A stretch of 64,000 nt of DNA from Pantoea agglomerans (GTDB lineage Bacteria > Pseudomonadota > Gammaproteobacteria > Enterobacterales > Enterobacteriaceae): assembly GCF_021397715.1 (NCBI RefSeq), contig NZ_CP090207.1, positions 4,119,505 to 4,183,504 on the forward strand, in the 5' to 3' direction. Shown piece after piece: positions 18,583-28,089 of this stretch (position 1 is its first letter; each line of letters begins with the position of its first letter). The notes under the pieces are model-generated. The model worked only from the letters and a program-made list of their open reading frames with translations. It searched no databases and was not told the origin of the DNA. The position numbers and the translations under genes were made by a program.

Positions 18583-19527
18583 GACCCGTTGCTCGCCGGC
18601 GGTGGCATACACCTGCTCCGCCAGCGCATCCAGCATCTCATAACGACGGCGGTATTCTGCCCGCTTCTTACTGGCAATCTCTTCCAGCGTTTTACGCGGC
18701 AGTCTCAGTGGCAGCGTAAACATTCCATCCTGTCGCGCTTCACCGTTCAGTGACAGCCAGAACTCGCTGTAGCTGGCAAAGAACTTATCCCCCTTGCTGT
18801 GACGATAGCGCAGGCTTCGGAAAACGTGGGTCTCATCACCGACTGCCAGAATATTTTCCACACCGCACTGCTGCGCAACAATAAATACCACTTCCATCAA
18901 CAGACGCTTCGGAAATAGACCGTGTGCCGCTTTGGTCGCCTCGCGAATAACATCATTGCTGATATGTTTCCGCGGACCCTGTAATCCACCAATTAATAAG
19001 GTGCGTTTTTTATTCTCGTTAATAATTGAGAATGAAAGCGAAGCAATAATTTCACCGTTATAACGCAGCACCAGCGTCACCTCGCCTTCCCGGTCAAAAT
19101 AACCTGAACTGCAGGAGAGTAAAAACGCTTCATCATGTTTACCGTTCAGCGAAGCCAGCAGATTATCACCGGCGCTTTGCAGCAACTGGCGCAACATCGG
19201 ATTCGGCAGGTTATTCATCAGGGTATAGTGATCCAGTATCGCCTGAGCGCGCGCAGCGATGCTGATACCGGAACGCAGATAGGGCCGGTGCAGCTTGGCG
19301 GGCAGCAGCCCCTGGGTGCTCATCAACAGTCCGATCTGCGGCAATTGCGACAGCTGATGTAAATAATGGGTGGTGGTCAGCGGCGATATCAGGCTTCTTA
19401 ACACAAATTTCAGCCGGAAACGCTTACTCAGCCACAGCTTGTCAGGAATATATTTCCCGCTGATTAACTGAAAAAACAGCGATGCAGAAGAATCCGTGGT
19501 GGTTTCGTGAGTAGTTATAATTGACAT
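18565..19527 (-). CDS. VirK/YbjX family protein (DUF535)
   Basis: About 320 residues, belonging to the VirK/YbjX (DUF535) family by its central blocks RYNGEIIASLSFSI, IGGLQGPRKHISNDVIREAT and GVENILAVGDETHVFRS. Members in Shigella and Salmonella are tied to virulence and PhoP-controlled resistance to antimicrobial peptides, but the biochemical activity is unknown. The start is uncertain: I use the ATG at 19527; a GTG in the same frame at 19539 is an alternative and neither has a good ribosome site. It lies convergent with yibL. Confidence 0.85.
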   Translation of the reverse strand: MSIITTHETTTDSSASLFFQLISGKYIPDKLWLSKRFRLKFVLRSLISPLTTTHYLHQLSQLPQIGLLMSTQGLLPAKLHRPYLRSGISIAARAQAILDHYTLMNNLPNPMLRQLLQSAGDNLLASLNGKHDEAFLLSCSSGYFDREGEVTLVLRYNGEIIASLSFSIINENKKRTLLIGGLQGPRKHISNDVIREATKAAHGLFPKRLLMEVVFIVAQQCGVENILAVGDETHVFRSLRYRHSKGDKFFASYSEFWLSLNGEARQDGMFTLPLRLPRKTLEEIASKKRAEYRRRYEMLDALAEQVYATAGEQRVDQAAA

Positions 19528-19681
19528 AGTTATCGACACGCAGTGAGCAGGAATGTCACTGAGGATAAAACAACCAATGTCAACGGCAGGTTAATGTGCC
19601 GTAAGGTTAAAATTCACCGTGGTCAAAAAGCACCGTTTGTTGATTTTTGGTTTAATTTGGGGCAACGCGAATTAAAGATAA

Positions 19682-19715
19682 AAAAAACCGGTGAAATAAA
19701 TTTCACCGGTTTTTT
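19682..19715. terminator. Intrinsic terminator of sodA (bidirectional)
   Basis: Perfect stem AACCGGTGAAAT/ATTTCACCGGTT, with A-run on the left and T-run on the right. It lies 18 bases beyond the sodA stop on the minus strand. Confidence 0.9.
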
Positions 19716-19732
19716 GTTAACGCGGGATTAAC

Positions 19733-20350
19733 TTACTGAGCAGCAGCAAAGCGGGCTGCCGCTTCGTCCCAGTTAACCACGTTCCAGAACGCTTTGATGT
19801 AGTCAGGACGTTTGTTCTGATACTTCAGGTAGTAAGCGTGCTCCCACACATCCAGGCCAAGGATCGGGTAACCTGAAACGCCGGCGATCGCTTCGCCCAT
19901 CAGCGGGTTGTCCTGGTTAGCAGTAGAGACCACCGCCAGCTTGTCGCCTTTTTTAACCAGCCACGCCCAGCCTGAACCGAAACGGGTTGCAGCCGCTTTC
20001 TCAAACTCTTCCTGGAATTTTTCTACGCTACCGAAATCTTTTTCGATCGCCGCTTTCAGGTCGCCCTGCAGCGTGGTGCCGATTTTCAGGCCTTTCCAGA
20101 ACAGGCTGTGGTTAGCGTGGCCGCCAGCGTTGTTGCGCAGTGGGCCTTTTTTGTCAGCTGGCAGCTGATCCAGTTTGGTGATCAGCTCATCGACCGGCAG
20201 ATTGGCAAATTCAGTGCCTTCCAGCGCCGCGTTCGCGTTGTTCACATAGGTCTGGTGATGTTTAGTGTGATGGATTTCCATCGTCTGCTTGTCGAAATGC
20301 GGTTCCAGTGCGTCGTATGCGTAAGGCAGGGATGGCAGTGAATAACTCAT
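19733..20350 (-). CDS. sodA: Manganese superoxide dismutase SodA
   Basis: A 205-residue cytoplasmic enzyme dismutating superoxide. Metal ligands occur in the family places: His27 in MEIHHTKHH, His82 in [11 protein letters not shown], and Asp/His in [15 protein letters not shown]. The Gly-rich NNAGGHANH and Gln in TANQDNP point to the manganese type. I start at [17 protein letters not shown] (20350), preceded by GGAGAGGAAGAAC; a start five codons upstream lacks support. Confidence 0.98.
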   Translation of the reverse strand: MSYSLPSLPYAYDALEPHFDKQTMEIHHTKHHQTYVNNANAALEGTEFANLPVDELITKLDQLPADKKGPLRNNAGGHANHSLFWKGLKIGTTLQGDLKAAIEKDFGSVEKFQEEFEKAAATRFGSGWAWLVKKGDKLAVVSTANQDNPLMGEAIAGVSGYPILGLDVWEHAYYLKYQNKRPDYIKAFWNVVNWDEAAARFAAAQ

Positions 20351-20419
20351 GTTCTTCCTCTCCATTTAGTATTTGAGCAGCACGACGAATTCGGGACGTG
20401 CCGCGTAAGCAGTCGAATC

Positions 20420-20447
20420 ATTATAGTTAAATTCATGTAGCGTAAAA
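20420..20447 (-). promoter_or_regulatory. Likely sodA promoter
   Basis: On the minus strand a perfect TATAAT (20420-20425) lies 16 bases downstream of TTTTAC (20442-20447), giving a leader of about 60 nt before the sodA ATG. E. coli sodA is controlled at this region by SoxS, Fur and ArcA; I do not mark those sites. Confidence 0.55.
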
Positions 20448-20608
20448 GGGTAATCAATGCCCTATTAACCATAAGGATTTGAGGAATATGGCAAAAGCAA
20501 CCCGTTGTTTTTACTGACTGCCGCCTCAGATGCGCCTTTTCAGGCCGCCCGGCTCGTCTCTCTCAGGGCCGTAACAACGGCGACAGCGCCCCTTTTGCCC
20601 GCCAGGGA

Positions 20609-21949
20609 TCAGCGCCCCAGCTCGCGCAGCGCGCTATCCAGCGCCCCGACCAGCCAGTCGATGTCGCTCTCCTGAAACGCCAATGGCGGACGCAGTTTCA
20701 GCACATTCCCATACGGACCGGCCACCGATGTCAGCACCCGATGCTCACGCAGTTTCTCAATCAGGTCCAGCGCCAGCGCTTTGTCTGGCGTTTTGCTGTC
20801 ACGATCGGTCACCAGTTCAAAGCCGATAAACAGCCCGGCGCCGCGCACATCCCCGACGCAGTCATAACGGTCCATCAGGCTGCGCAGTTCGGCCAGCAGT
20901 TTCGCGCCCACCACACGGCTGTGTTCCTGCAAGCCCTCTTCGGTGATCACGTTCAGCACCGCCTGCGCCGCGGCCATCGCCACCGGATTACCGCCAAAGG
21001 TATTGAAGTAAGGAATCGAATCGCTGAAGGCGGCCAGCACCTCACTTTTTGCCAGCAGACCCGATACCGGAATGCCATTCCCCATCGGTTTACCGGTCGT
21101 GATGATATCCGGCACCACATCGTGACGACCAAAGCCCCAGAACGCATCGCCGGTGCGACCAAAGCCGGGCTGCACTTCATCGGCGATAAAGATACCGCCG
21201 TTGGCATGAACGACGTCCACTGCCCGCTTCAGGAAACCGCGCGGGTCAGGCAGTACGCCGTCAGAAGAGAAAATAGAGTCTGCCAGAAAACCGGCAAATT
21301 TAATGCCGTGCGCCGCCATGTCATCAATCTGCTGCTGAATCTGGTCGGCAAACCATTCGCCCAGATCGGGCGCATCAACCCGATAAGCATCCGGCGGCAT
21401 CACCAGCCGGGTGGTAGCCGCCAGCGGCTGTCCGCTGCCAAGCGCCGGTGAAGCGCCGGAGGTGAGCTCACTGGTGCCGTGATAGGCCTCCTGACTGACG
21501 ATAATGCCGCTGCCGCCGCTAAAAGCGCGCGCCACGCGGATCGCCAGATCGTTCGCCTCAGAACCGGTACACATGTACATGGCGCGATCGATCGCCGCAG
21601 GAGTGGTGGCCAGCAACGCTTCACTGTAATCGAGAATATTTTCATGCAGATAGCGGGTATGGGTGTTCAGCATTTTCATCTGCTGCGTCACCGCCTCAAT
21701 CACCGCCGGATGGCAATGACCAATGCTCGCCACGTTGTTATAAACGTCAAGATACTTGTCGCCTGCCGCATCCCACAGATACTGCCCTTCACCGCGCACC
21801 AGGTGCACCGGCTTGCGATAGAACAGGCGATAAGATTCGCCGAGCACTTTGCTGCGTTTTTCGGTCATCCTGCGCGTGTCGCTATCCAGCGCATCCGCAT
21901 GTTCAGCACGAAAACTGTTGGTATCCATAATGGTGGAACGCGTGGCCAT
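20609..21949 (-). CDS. Class III PLP-dependent aminotransferase
   Basis: About 446 residues, aminotransferase class III fold. The PLP-binding sites are visible: MCTGSEANDLAIRVAR, the aspartate in GGIFIADEVQPGFGRTG, and the Schiff-base lysine in DIITTGKPMGNGIPVSG. The closest family resemblance is to alanine-glyoxylate aminotransferase 2 / ethanolamine-phosphate lyase-type enzymes, but the substrate cannot be told from sequence. I start at the ATG at 21949, which has GGGAG at good spacing; the longer frame would add a hydrophobic tail with no family support. It is divergent from a DeoR-type regulator. Confidence 0.88.
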   Translation of the reverse strand: MATRSTIMDTNSFRAEHADALDSDTRRMTEKRSKVLGESYRLFYRKPVHLVRGEGQYLWDAAGDKYLDVYNNVASIGHCHPAVIEAVTQQMKMLNTHTRYLHENILDYSEALLATTPAAIDRAMYMCTGSEANDLAIRVARAFSGGSGIIVSQEAYHGTSELTSGASPALGSGQPLAATTRLVMPPDAYRVDAPDLGEWFADQIQQQIDDMAAHGIKFAGFLADSIFSSDGVLPDPRGFLKRAVDVVHANGGIFIADEVQPGFGRTGDAFWGFGRHDVVPDIITTGKPMGNGIPVSGLLAKSEVLAAFSDSIPYFNTFGGNPVAMAAAQAVLNVITEEGLQEHSRVVGAKLLAELRSLMDRYDCVGDVRGAGLFIGFELVTDRDSKTPDKALALDLIEKLREHRVLTSVAGPYGNVLKLRPPLAFQESDIDWLVGALDSALRELGR

Positions 21950-22017
21950 GGTAACTCCCGTTGCGAGGTGAAGTGGTTGAGGCTGATAACCCATCATGCC
22001 TGCCTGCGCTAAAAATG

Positions 22018-22049
22018 CAACCAAATACACAAATACAACCAAATACACA
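22018..22049. promoter_or_regulatory. Two direct repeats, probable operator of the DeoR-type regulator
   Basis: The 14-mer CAACCAAATACACA occurs twice, at 22018-22031 and 22036-22049, with an 18-bp period. It lies between the divergent aminotransferase and regulator genes, the usual place for shared operators. The match between copies is exact; the assignment as operator is inference. Confidence 0.6.
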
Positions 22050-22126
22050 TGACGACATCCGGGTACTCAGGTAAGCTTAGTCACTGATTCAGCCGACTTT
22101 CGCACTGCGCGCAATAAGGAATGACC

Positions 22127-22903
22127 ATGCTGCAGGAAACGCGCCTTCAGCGCATCCGGGCGCTGCTGACCCACTTAAATCAGGTCAGTACCGAGCGCAT
22201 CATCCGGGAACTGGGCGTATCACGGGAAACCGCGCGCCGCGATATTATTGAGCTGGAAGCGCTGGGGCTGGCACGCCGCGTTCACGGCGGTCTGGTGGCG
22301 ATCGAGACGCCGCCTGAGCCGCCGCTGACCGTGCGGCGTACGGTGCAGGCGAGAGAAAAACGCGCCATTGCCCGGGCGGCGGCAGATCTGTTGCAGCCGG
22401 GTCAGACGCTGTTTCTGGATGCAGGCAGCACCACCACGCTGCTGGCGGAGGAGCTACGCGCCCTGTCGGGCCTGACCATCCTCACTAACAGCCTGCAGGC
22501 TGCGCTGGCGCTTAGCGCCGGAGAGGAGCATGACGTGCTGGGGAATGAGATTATTTTGCTGGGCGGGACGTTGTCAGCCGGCGCGCAGCAGACGCGCGGC
22601 GAAATAACCGTGGCGGAGATCGTACGTTATCGTGCCGACGTTGCGCTACTGTCGCCGGTCGGGATTGAGGCGAGTCGCGGCGCCACCAGCTTCCATCCAC
22701 ACGAAGCGGCGATTGCCCGGGCGATGGTGCAGCAATCCGCCGCGACGATCCTGCTGGCCGATCACAGTAAGCTGGGCGTGGTCAGCCGTACGGTTTACGC
22801 CGCACCGCAGGCGATCGCCACGCTGATTACCGATGGCGGCGCTGAGGCCTCCACTGCGCTGGCGGCGCTGCAACAGGCACTGCCGCAGGTGATAGTGGTT
22901 TAA
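22127..22903 (+). CDS. DeoR/GlpR-family transcriptional regulator
   Basis: About 258 residues. The N-terminal helix-turn-helix is [21 protein letters not shown] with the family [10 protein letters not shown] wing. The C-terminal sugar-phosphate-isomerase-like sensor domain has [27 protein letters not shown] and [12 protein letters not shown]. The ATG at 22127 is chosen over the one at 22121 because AAGGA ends right before 22121. It overlaps fdhD by four bases tail to tail and probably regulates the divergent aminotransferase in response to a phosphorylated metabolite. Confidence 0.9.
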   Translation: MLQETRLQRIRALLTHLNQVSTERIIRELGVSRETARRDIIELEALGLARRVHGGLVAIETPPEPPLTVRRTVQAREKRAIARAAADLLQPGQTLFLDAGSTTTLLAEELRALSGLTILTNSLQAALALSAGEEHDVLGNEIILLGGTLSAGAQQTRGEITVAEIVRYRADVALLSPVGIEASRGATSFHPHEAAIARAMVQQSAATILLADHSKLGVVSRTVYAAPQAIATLITDGGAEASTALAALQQALPQVIVV

Positions 22904-23724
22904 ATCAGGCGTTGTGGATGGCTGTAAATGGTGGCGCGTCCCGGCTTGCTGAAGCCGACCAGCGTCAGGTTGCAGCGCTCAGCGACCTCCACCGCCAGCC
23001 GGGTGGCGGCCGAGACGGCAAACAGGATTTCGACGCCGCACATGGCGGATTTTTGCACCATTTCGTAGCTGGCGCGGCTCGATACCAGCACCGCGCCCTC
23101 GCCCCAGACGGACTGGCTGCGATAGCCCAGCAGCTTATCCAGCGCCACATGGCGGCCCACATCCTCACAGCCGCCCGCCAGCTCTCCATCCGGCTGTACC
23201 CACGCGGCGGCATGGGTACAGCCGGTTTTCTGTCCAACCGGCTGGTAATTTTTCAGTTGCCCCAGCGCCCGATCCAGCTGCGCCAGCGCGAAGGTCTGGG
23301 TAAACGGTAACGGCGCCAGCGGTTTACCAATCTGATCCAGCTGTTCGACACCGCAAACGCCACAGCCGGTACGGCCAGCCAGCGCACGACGCTGCGCTTT
23401 CAGCGCCATAAAGCGACGACTGGAAAGCTCAATCTGCACCTCGATACCGTGACAACCCGGCACCACATCCATGCCGAAAATATCCTCTGGCGCGTCAATA
23501 ATGCCTTCCGACAGCGAAAATCCCAGCGCAAAGGCCTCCAGATCTTTTGGCGTGGTCATCATCACAACGTGGGAGATGCCGTTATAGACCAGCGCCACCG
23601 GCACCTCTTCCGCCAGCCAGTCAGGCTGAGCCACCGCGAGGTCAGCGCGCTGCCACACCAGCGTTTCGCTGATACCTGCCTGAGTTGTTAAATCTTCGCC
23701 GGGAGTTTGCAGAATAGCTTTCAA
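22900..23724 (-). CDS. fdhD: Formate dehydrogenase sulfur-carrier protein FdhD
   Basis: A 274-residue protein that passes sulfur from IscS to the molybdenum bis-MGD cofactor of formate dehydrogenase, a step needed for activity. The catalytic pair is in [13 protein letters not shown] (Cys-x-x-Cys), and [16 protein letters not shown] and [16 protein letters not shown] are conserved blocks. It is transcribed away from fdoGHI-fdhE, as in E. coli. Confidence 0.96.
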   Translation of the reverse strand: MKAILQTPGEDLTTQAGISETLVWQRADLAVAQPDWLAEEVPVALVYNGISHVVMMTTPKDLEAFALGFSLSEGIIDAPEDIFGMDVVPGCHGIEVQIELSSRRFMALKAQRRALAGRTGCGVCGVEQLDQIGKPLAPLPFTQTFALAQLDRALGQLKNYQPVGQKTGCTHAAAWVQPDGELAGGCEDVGRHVALDKLLGYRSQSVWGEGAVLVSSRASYEMVQKSAMCGVEILFAVSAATRLAVEVAERCNLTLVGFSKPGRATIYSHPQRLI

Positions 23725-24126
23725 GGAGTACGACCTGTTGTTAACAAATAATGAAATGCGGCTGTTCGCGCTGTCGGGTTAAACGGCAACGACAGCCACT
23801 AATTTTGCCCTCACACCGGGTACAGCGCAAATAAACCACAAGGCATTTGATGCGGTTATTTATCGCCGGATCGCCCCAGCCACGCCCGCTGGCGGCAGAA
23901 TGCGAATGATTATTTCTCCCGATTTAACATTCGTGAGCATTCAGGAGCCGTAATTTTGGCCCGCCGCTGAAAATTGTCTTGCGCAGTAAATCCGTTGCTA
24001 AAAAATTTTAACAAAATGTAAATGCCGGATTACTAATGCCTAACCTCTTGACCCTGGTCAACTTACAGGCAGATAGGGCTGCTATTTTGCAAGGCTTCGC
24101 AATGGAGCCAATAAAGAAGAACGAAA
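23725..24126. promoter_or_regulatory. Divergent fdhD/fdoG control region with a TTGACC-GGTCAA palindrome
   Basis: This ~400-bp gap has no gene. A possible fdoG promoter is TTAACA (about 24008) with a TACTAA-type -10 some 17 bp on. A palindrome TTGACC-CT-GGTCAA occupies 24048-24061, 65 bp before the fdoG start; it resembles the FNR/CRP-type box TTGAT-N4-ATCAA with one symmetric change. Which regulator binds is unknown. The fdoG SD is weak (AAGAACGAAA). Confidence 0.45.
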
Positions 24127-27100
24127 ATGCAAATTAACAGACGGAGTTTCTTTAAACTCTGCGCCGGCGGTTTAGCGGGCACCAGCGCAGCATTATTAGG
24201 TTTCGCCCCGGCAACGGCGTTAGCCAGCGTCCGGGAATATAAACTGATCCGCGCCAGAGAGACGCGTAATAACTGCACCTACTGCTCGGTGGGCTGCGGC
24301 ATGCTGATCTACAGCCTGGGCGACGGCGCGAAAAACGCCAGCGCCTCGATTTACCACATTGAAGGCGATCCCGATCATCCGGTCAGCCGCGGTTCTCTCT
24401 GCCCGAAAGGCGCAGGCGTGCTCGACTTTATCCACAGTGAGCAGCGGCTGAAGTACCCGGAATACCGCGCGCCAGGCAGCGATAAATGGCAGCGCATCAG
24501 CTGGAATGAGGCCTTTGAGCGCATCGCCCGGCTGATGAAGCAGGATCGCGACGCCCATTTCCAGACCACTAACGCTGCCGGCGTCACGGTTAACCGCTGG
24601 CCGACCACCTCGATGTTATGTTCTTCGGCCGCCAGCAATGAGACTGGCCTGCTCGACCACAAATTTGCCCGCGCGCTCGGTATTCTGGCGCTGGAAAACC
24701 AGGCCCGGCTGTGTCACGGTCCGACGGTTGCCGCGCTGGCACCCAGCTTTGGTCGCGGTGCAATGACCAATAACTGGAACGACATTAAGAACGCCAATGT
24801 GGTGCTGATCATGGGCGGTAATCCAGCCGAAGCGCATCCGGTCGGGTTTAAATGGGTCATCGACGCCAAAATCCATAATCAGGCGCAGGTGATTGTGGTC
24901 GATCCACGCTTTAACCGTTCCGCCGCCGTGGCCGATTTCTACGCGCCTATACGCGCCGGTAGCGACGTGGTGTTCCTGATGGGGGTGATCAACTATCTGC
25001 TGCAGCATGACCACATTCAGCATGAGTACGTGCGGGCCTTCACCAACGCCGCGCTGATTGTTGATGAGGGCTACAGCTTCAGCGACGGTCTGTTCAGCGG
25101 TTACGATGCCGCCACCCGCCAGTACGATCGCCAGAGCTGGCACTATGCGCTGGATGAAGCGGGTCATGCGCAACGCGATGAGAGCTTCAGCCACCCGCGC
25201 TGCGTGCTCAACCTGCTGAAAGCCCACGCCAGCCGCTATACCCCGGAAATGGTGGCACGCCTGTGCGGTACGGCGCAGGAGAGTTTCCTCGCGGTCTGCC
25301 AGCAGCTTGCTGCCACCAGCGTGCCCGATCGTACCACGACCATTCTCTATGCGCTGGGCTGGACCCATCACACCAACGGCTCGCAGATTATCCGCACTGC
25401 CGCGATGATCCAGTTGCTGCTCGGTAATATTGGTATGCCTGGCGGCGGTATCAATGCGCTGCGCGGCCACTCCAACGTGCAGGGTTTTACCGATCTTGGT
25501 CTGCTGTCGCAAAGCCTGCCGGGCTACCTGCCGCTGCCGTCAGAAAAAATGACCACTCTGGCGAGCTATCTGCAGAAAGCCACGCCGGCGGCGTCCCTGC
25601 CGGGCCAGGTCAACTACTGGCAGAACAGCGATAAGTTTTTCGTCAGCCTGATGAAGAGCTTCTATGGCGATAACGCCACGGCAGAAAATCAGTGGGGCTA
25701 CGACTGGCTGCCTAAGTGGGACAAAAGCTACGACTGCATGGCGCAGGCTGAGATGATGGAACAGGGCGAGCTGAACGGCTGCCTGATTCAGGGCTTTAAC
25801 CTGCTGGCCGCCTTCCCGGATAAAAATAAAGCGGTTCGGGCCCTTTCCCGACTGAAATATATGGTGGTGATCGACCCGCTCAGCACCGAAACCGCCAGCT
25901 TCTGGCAACATCATGATGAGTTTAACGACGTCGATCCGGCCAAAATCCAGACCGAAGTGTTCCGTCTGCCCTCTTCCTGTTTCGCCGAAGAGTCGGGATC
26001 GGTGGCTAACTCGTCGCGCTGGTTACAGTGGCACTGGGCTGCCGCTGAGCCGCCGGCTGAAGCGCTGCATGATGGCAAAATCCTCGGCAATCTGTTTTTG
26101 CGTCTGCGCGACCTTTATCGCCAGGAAGGCGGGACCGCACCTGAACCGTTGATGGCGATGCGCTGGGATTACCAGGACCCCGCGGACCCCTCACCGGAAG
26201 AGGTGGCGCAGGAGAGTAACGGCCGCGCGCTGGCGGATATCTACGATGACAGCGGTAAGCTACTGCTGAAGAAAGGCCAGCAGCTCAACGGCTTTTCGGA
26301 ACTGCGTAATGACGGTACCACCGCCAGCGCCTGCTGGATCTACGCAGGCAGCTGGACGCCGCAGGGCAATCAGATGGCGCGACGCGATAACGCCGATCCT
26401 TCCGGGCTGGGCGCGGTCTCCGGCTGGGCCTGGGCCTGGCCCGCTAACCGGCGCATTCTCTACAACCGCGCCTCTGCCGATAGCCAGGGTAAAGCCTGGG
26501 ACCCGCATCGCCGCCTGATTGAGTGGGACGGTGCGCGCTGGCAGGGCATCGATGTGCCGGACTATCCGGTAACCCTGGCACCGCAACAGCAGGCCGGGCC
26601 CTTTATCATGCAGCCCGACGGCCTGGGTCATCTGTTTGCGCTGGATAAAATGGCGGATGGCCCGTTCCCGGAACACTATGAACCGATGGAAAGCCCGCTG
26701 AGTGATAATCCGCTGCATCCGCAGCAGCGTCACAGCCCGGTTGTCCGGCTGTTCCGCAACGATGCTGCCAGTCTGGGTGAGGCCGCGGATTACCCCTGCG
26801 TGGCGACCACCTACTCGATCACTGAGCTGTTCCGCCACTGGACCAAACATGCCTTGCTGAACGCCATTGCCCAGCCGGAGCAGTTTGTCGAAATTGGCGC
26901 TGAGCTGGCCGAAGAGAAAGGGATTCGCGCCGGTGACCGCGTTAAGGTCTCTTCACGCCGCGGCTACATCAAAGCCAAAGCGGTGGTGACGCGCCGACTG
27001 CCGCGTCTGATGATTGACGGTAAGCCGGTCGATACCGTGGGCATTCCCTGTCACTGGGGCTTTGAAGGCACAACGCGCAAAGGCTTTCTCGCCAACACGC

Positions 27101-27177
27101 TGACGCCTTCGGTTGGCGATGCCAACTCACAGACCCCGGAATACAAGGGATTTTTAGTGAAAGTGGAAAAAGCGTAA
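24127..27177 (+). CDS. fdoG: Formate dehydrogenase-O catalytic subunit FdoG, cysteine form
   Basis: Molybdopterin enzyme of 1016 residues, the same length as E. coli FdoG, oxidising formate to CO2 on the periplasmic side. It has a twin-arginine export signal (INRRSFFKLCAGGLAGTS), a [4Fe-4S] motif NNCTYCSVGCG with the fourth Cys in SLCPKGAG, and the active-site segment ARLCHGPTVAAL. Position 196, selenocysteine (UGA) in E. coli FdoG and FdnG, is here cysteine, codon TGT at 24712-24714; the next His is kept. It begins the operon fdoGHI-fdhE-yibF. Confidence 0.96.
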   Translation: MQINRRSFFKLCAGGLAGTSAALLGFAPATALASVREYKLIRARETRNNCTYCSVGCGMLIYSLGDGAKNASASIYHIEGDPDHPVSRGSLCPKGAGVLDFIHSEQRLKYPEYRAPGSDKWQRISWNEAFERIARLMKQDRDAHFQTTNAAGVTVNRWPTTSMLCSSAASNETGLLDHKFARALGILALENQARLCHGPTVAALAPSFGRGAMTNNWNDIKNANVVLIMGGNPAEAHPVGFKWVIDAKIHNQAQVIVVDPRFNRSAAVADFYAPIRAGSDVVFLMGVINYLLQHDHIQHEYVRAFTNAALIVDEGYSFSDGLFSGYDAATRQYDRQSWHYALDEAGHAQRDESFSHPRCVLNLLKAHASRYTPEMVARLCGTAQESFLAVCQQLAATSVPDRTTTILYALGWTHHTNGSQIIRTAAMIQLLLGNIGMPGGGINALRGHSNVQGFTDLGLLSQSLPGYLPLPSEKMTTLASYLQKATPAASLPGQVNYWQNSDKFFVSLMKSFYGDNATAENQWGYDWLPKWDKSYDCMAQAEMMEQGELNGCLIQGFNLLAAFPDKNKAVRALSRLKYMVVIDPLSTETASFWQHHDEFNDVDPAKIQTEVFRLPSSCFAEESGSVANSSRWLQWHWAAAEPPAEALHDGKILGNLFLRLRDLYRQEGGTAPEPLMAMRWDYQDPADPSPEEVAQESNGRALADIYDDSGKLLLKKGQQLNGFSELRNDGTTASACWIYAGSWTPQGNQMARRDNADPSGLGAVSGWAWAWPANRRILYNRASADSQGKAWDPHRRLIEWDGARWQGIDVPDYPVTLAPQQQAGPFIMQPDGLGHLFALDKMADGPFPEHYEPMESPLSDNPLHPQQRHSPVVRLFRNDAASLGEAADYPCVATTYSITELFRHWTKHALLNAIAQPEQFVEIGAELAEEKGIRAGDRVKVSSRRGYIKAKAVVTRRLPRLMIDGKPVDTVGIPCHWGFEGTTRKGFLANTLTPSVGDANSQTPEYKGFLVKVEKA

Positions 27178-27189
27178 CGGTGGATGACA

Positions 27190-28089
27190 ATGGCTTACCA
27201 GTCACAAGATATTATTCGTCGCTCAGCGACCAATGGATTTACCCCGCCGCCGCAGGCGCGCGATCATCAGCGCCAGGTCGCAAAATTAATCGACGTCACC
27301 ACCTGCATCGGCTGTAAGGGCTGTCAGGTCGCCTGCTCCGAATGGAACGACATTCGCGATGAGGTCGGACATAACGTTGGGATCTATGACAACCCCACCG
27401 ATTTAAGCGCCAAATCCTGGACGGTGATGCGCTTCTCCGAAGTGGAAGAGAACGGCAAGCTGGCGTGGCTGATCCGCAAAGATGGCTGTATGCACTGCGC
27501 CGATCCCGGCTGCCTGAAGGCCTGCCCTTCGGCGGGCGCGATCATTCAGTACGCCAACGGCATTGTCGATTTCCAGTCAGAACAGTGTATTGGCTGCGGC
27601 TACTGCATCGCCGGCTGCCCGTTCAACGTGCCACGGCTGAACAAAGAGGATAACCGCGCCTACAAATGCACCCTGTGTGTCGATCGCGTCAGCGTCGGCC
27701 AGGAACCGGCCTGTGTGAAAACCTGCCCGACCGGTGCCATTCATTTCGGCAGTAAAAGCGACATGCTGACGCTGGCCGCCGAGCGGGTTGCTGAACTGAA
27801 AGCACGCGGTTACGCCCAGGCGGGCGTCTACAACCCGGCAGGCGTGGGCGGAACACATGTGATGTATGTGCTGCATGACGCCAGTCAGCCGCAGCGTTAT
27901 CACGGGTTACCTGCCGATCCGCATATCAGCCCAACCGTCACCTTCTGGAAAGGCATCTGGAAACCGCTGGCCGCCGTCGGCTTTGCCGCCACCTTCGCGG
28001 CTTCGCTGTTCCACTATGTCGGCGTGGGCCCGAATCGGGTCGAAGAGCATCACGATGACGACGACGATCGTCCGGAGGAGCGCAAATAA
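27190..28089 (+). CDS. fdoH: Formate dehydrogenase-O iron-sulfur subunit FdoH
   Basis: A 299-residue electron-transfer subunit with four ferredoxin-type clusters: motifs [42 protein letters not shown] and KCTLCVDR with PACVKTC. A C-terminal hydrophobic helix ([17 protein letters not shown]) anchors it in the inner membrane. I start at [12 protein letters not shown] (27190), as in E. coli, rather than two codons earlier. The C-terminal tail is a run of acidic residues and His. Confidence 0.96.
   Translation: MAYQSQDIIRRSATNGFTPPPQARDHQRQVAKLIDVTTCIGCKGCQVACSEWNDIRDEVGHNVGIYDNPTDLSAKSWTVMRFSEVEENGKLAWLIRKDGCMHCADPGCLKACPSAGAIIQYANGIVDFQSEQCIGCGYCIAGCPFNVPRLNKEDNRAYKCTLCVDRVSVGQEPACVKTCPTGAIHFGSKSDMLTLAAERVAELKARGYAQAGVYNPAGVGGTHVMYVLHDASQPQRYHGLPADPHISPTVTFWKGIWKPLAAVGFAATFAASLFHYVGVGPNRVEEHHDDDDDRPEERK

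Noticed and set aside
19543..19731. 62-codon open frame between the VirK-like gene and sodA
   Set aside because: It runs through the sodA terminator and has no family resemblance.
22900..22903. Overlap of the DeoR-type gene and fdhD as a possible frameshift artefact
   Set aside because: Both proteins are complete at their C-termini; a four-base tail-to-tail overlap is normal.
24616..26850. Open frames opposite fdoG (up to 298 codons)
   Set aside because: Antisense to a conserved enzyme gene, with compositionally biased translations.
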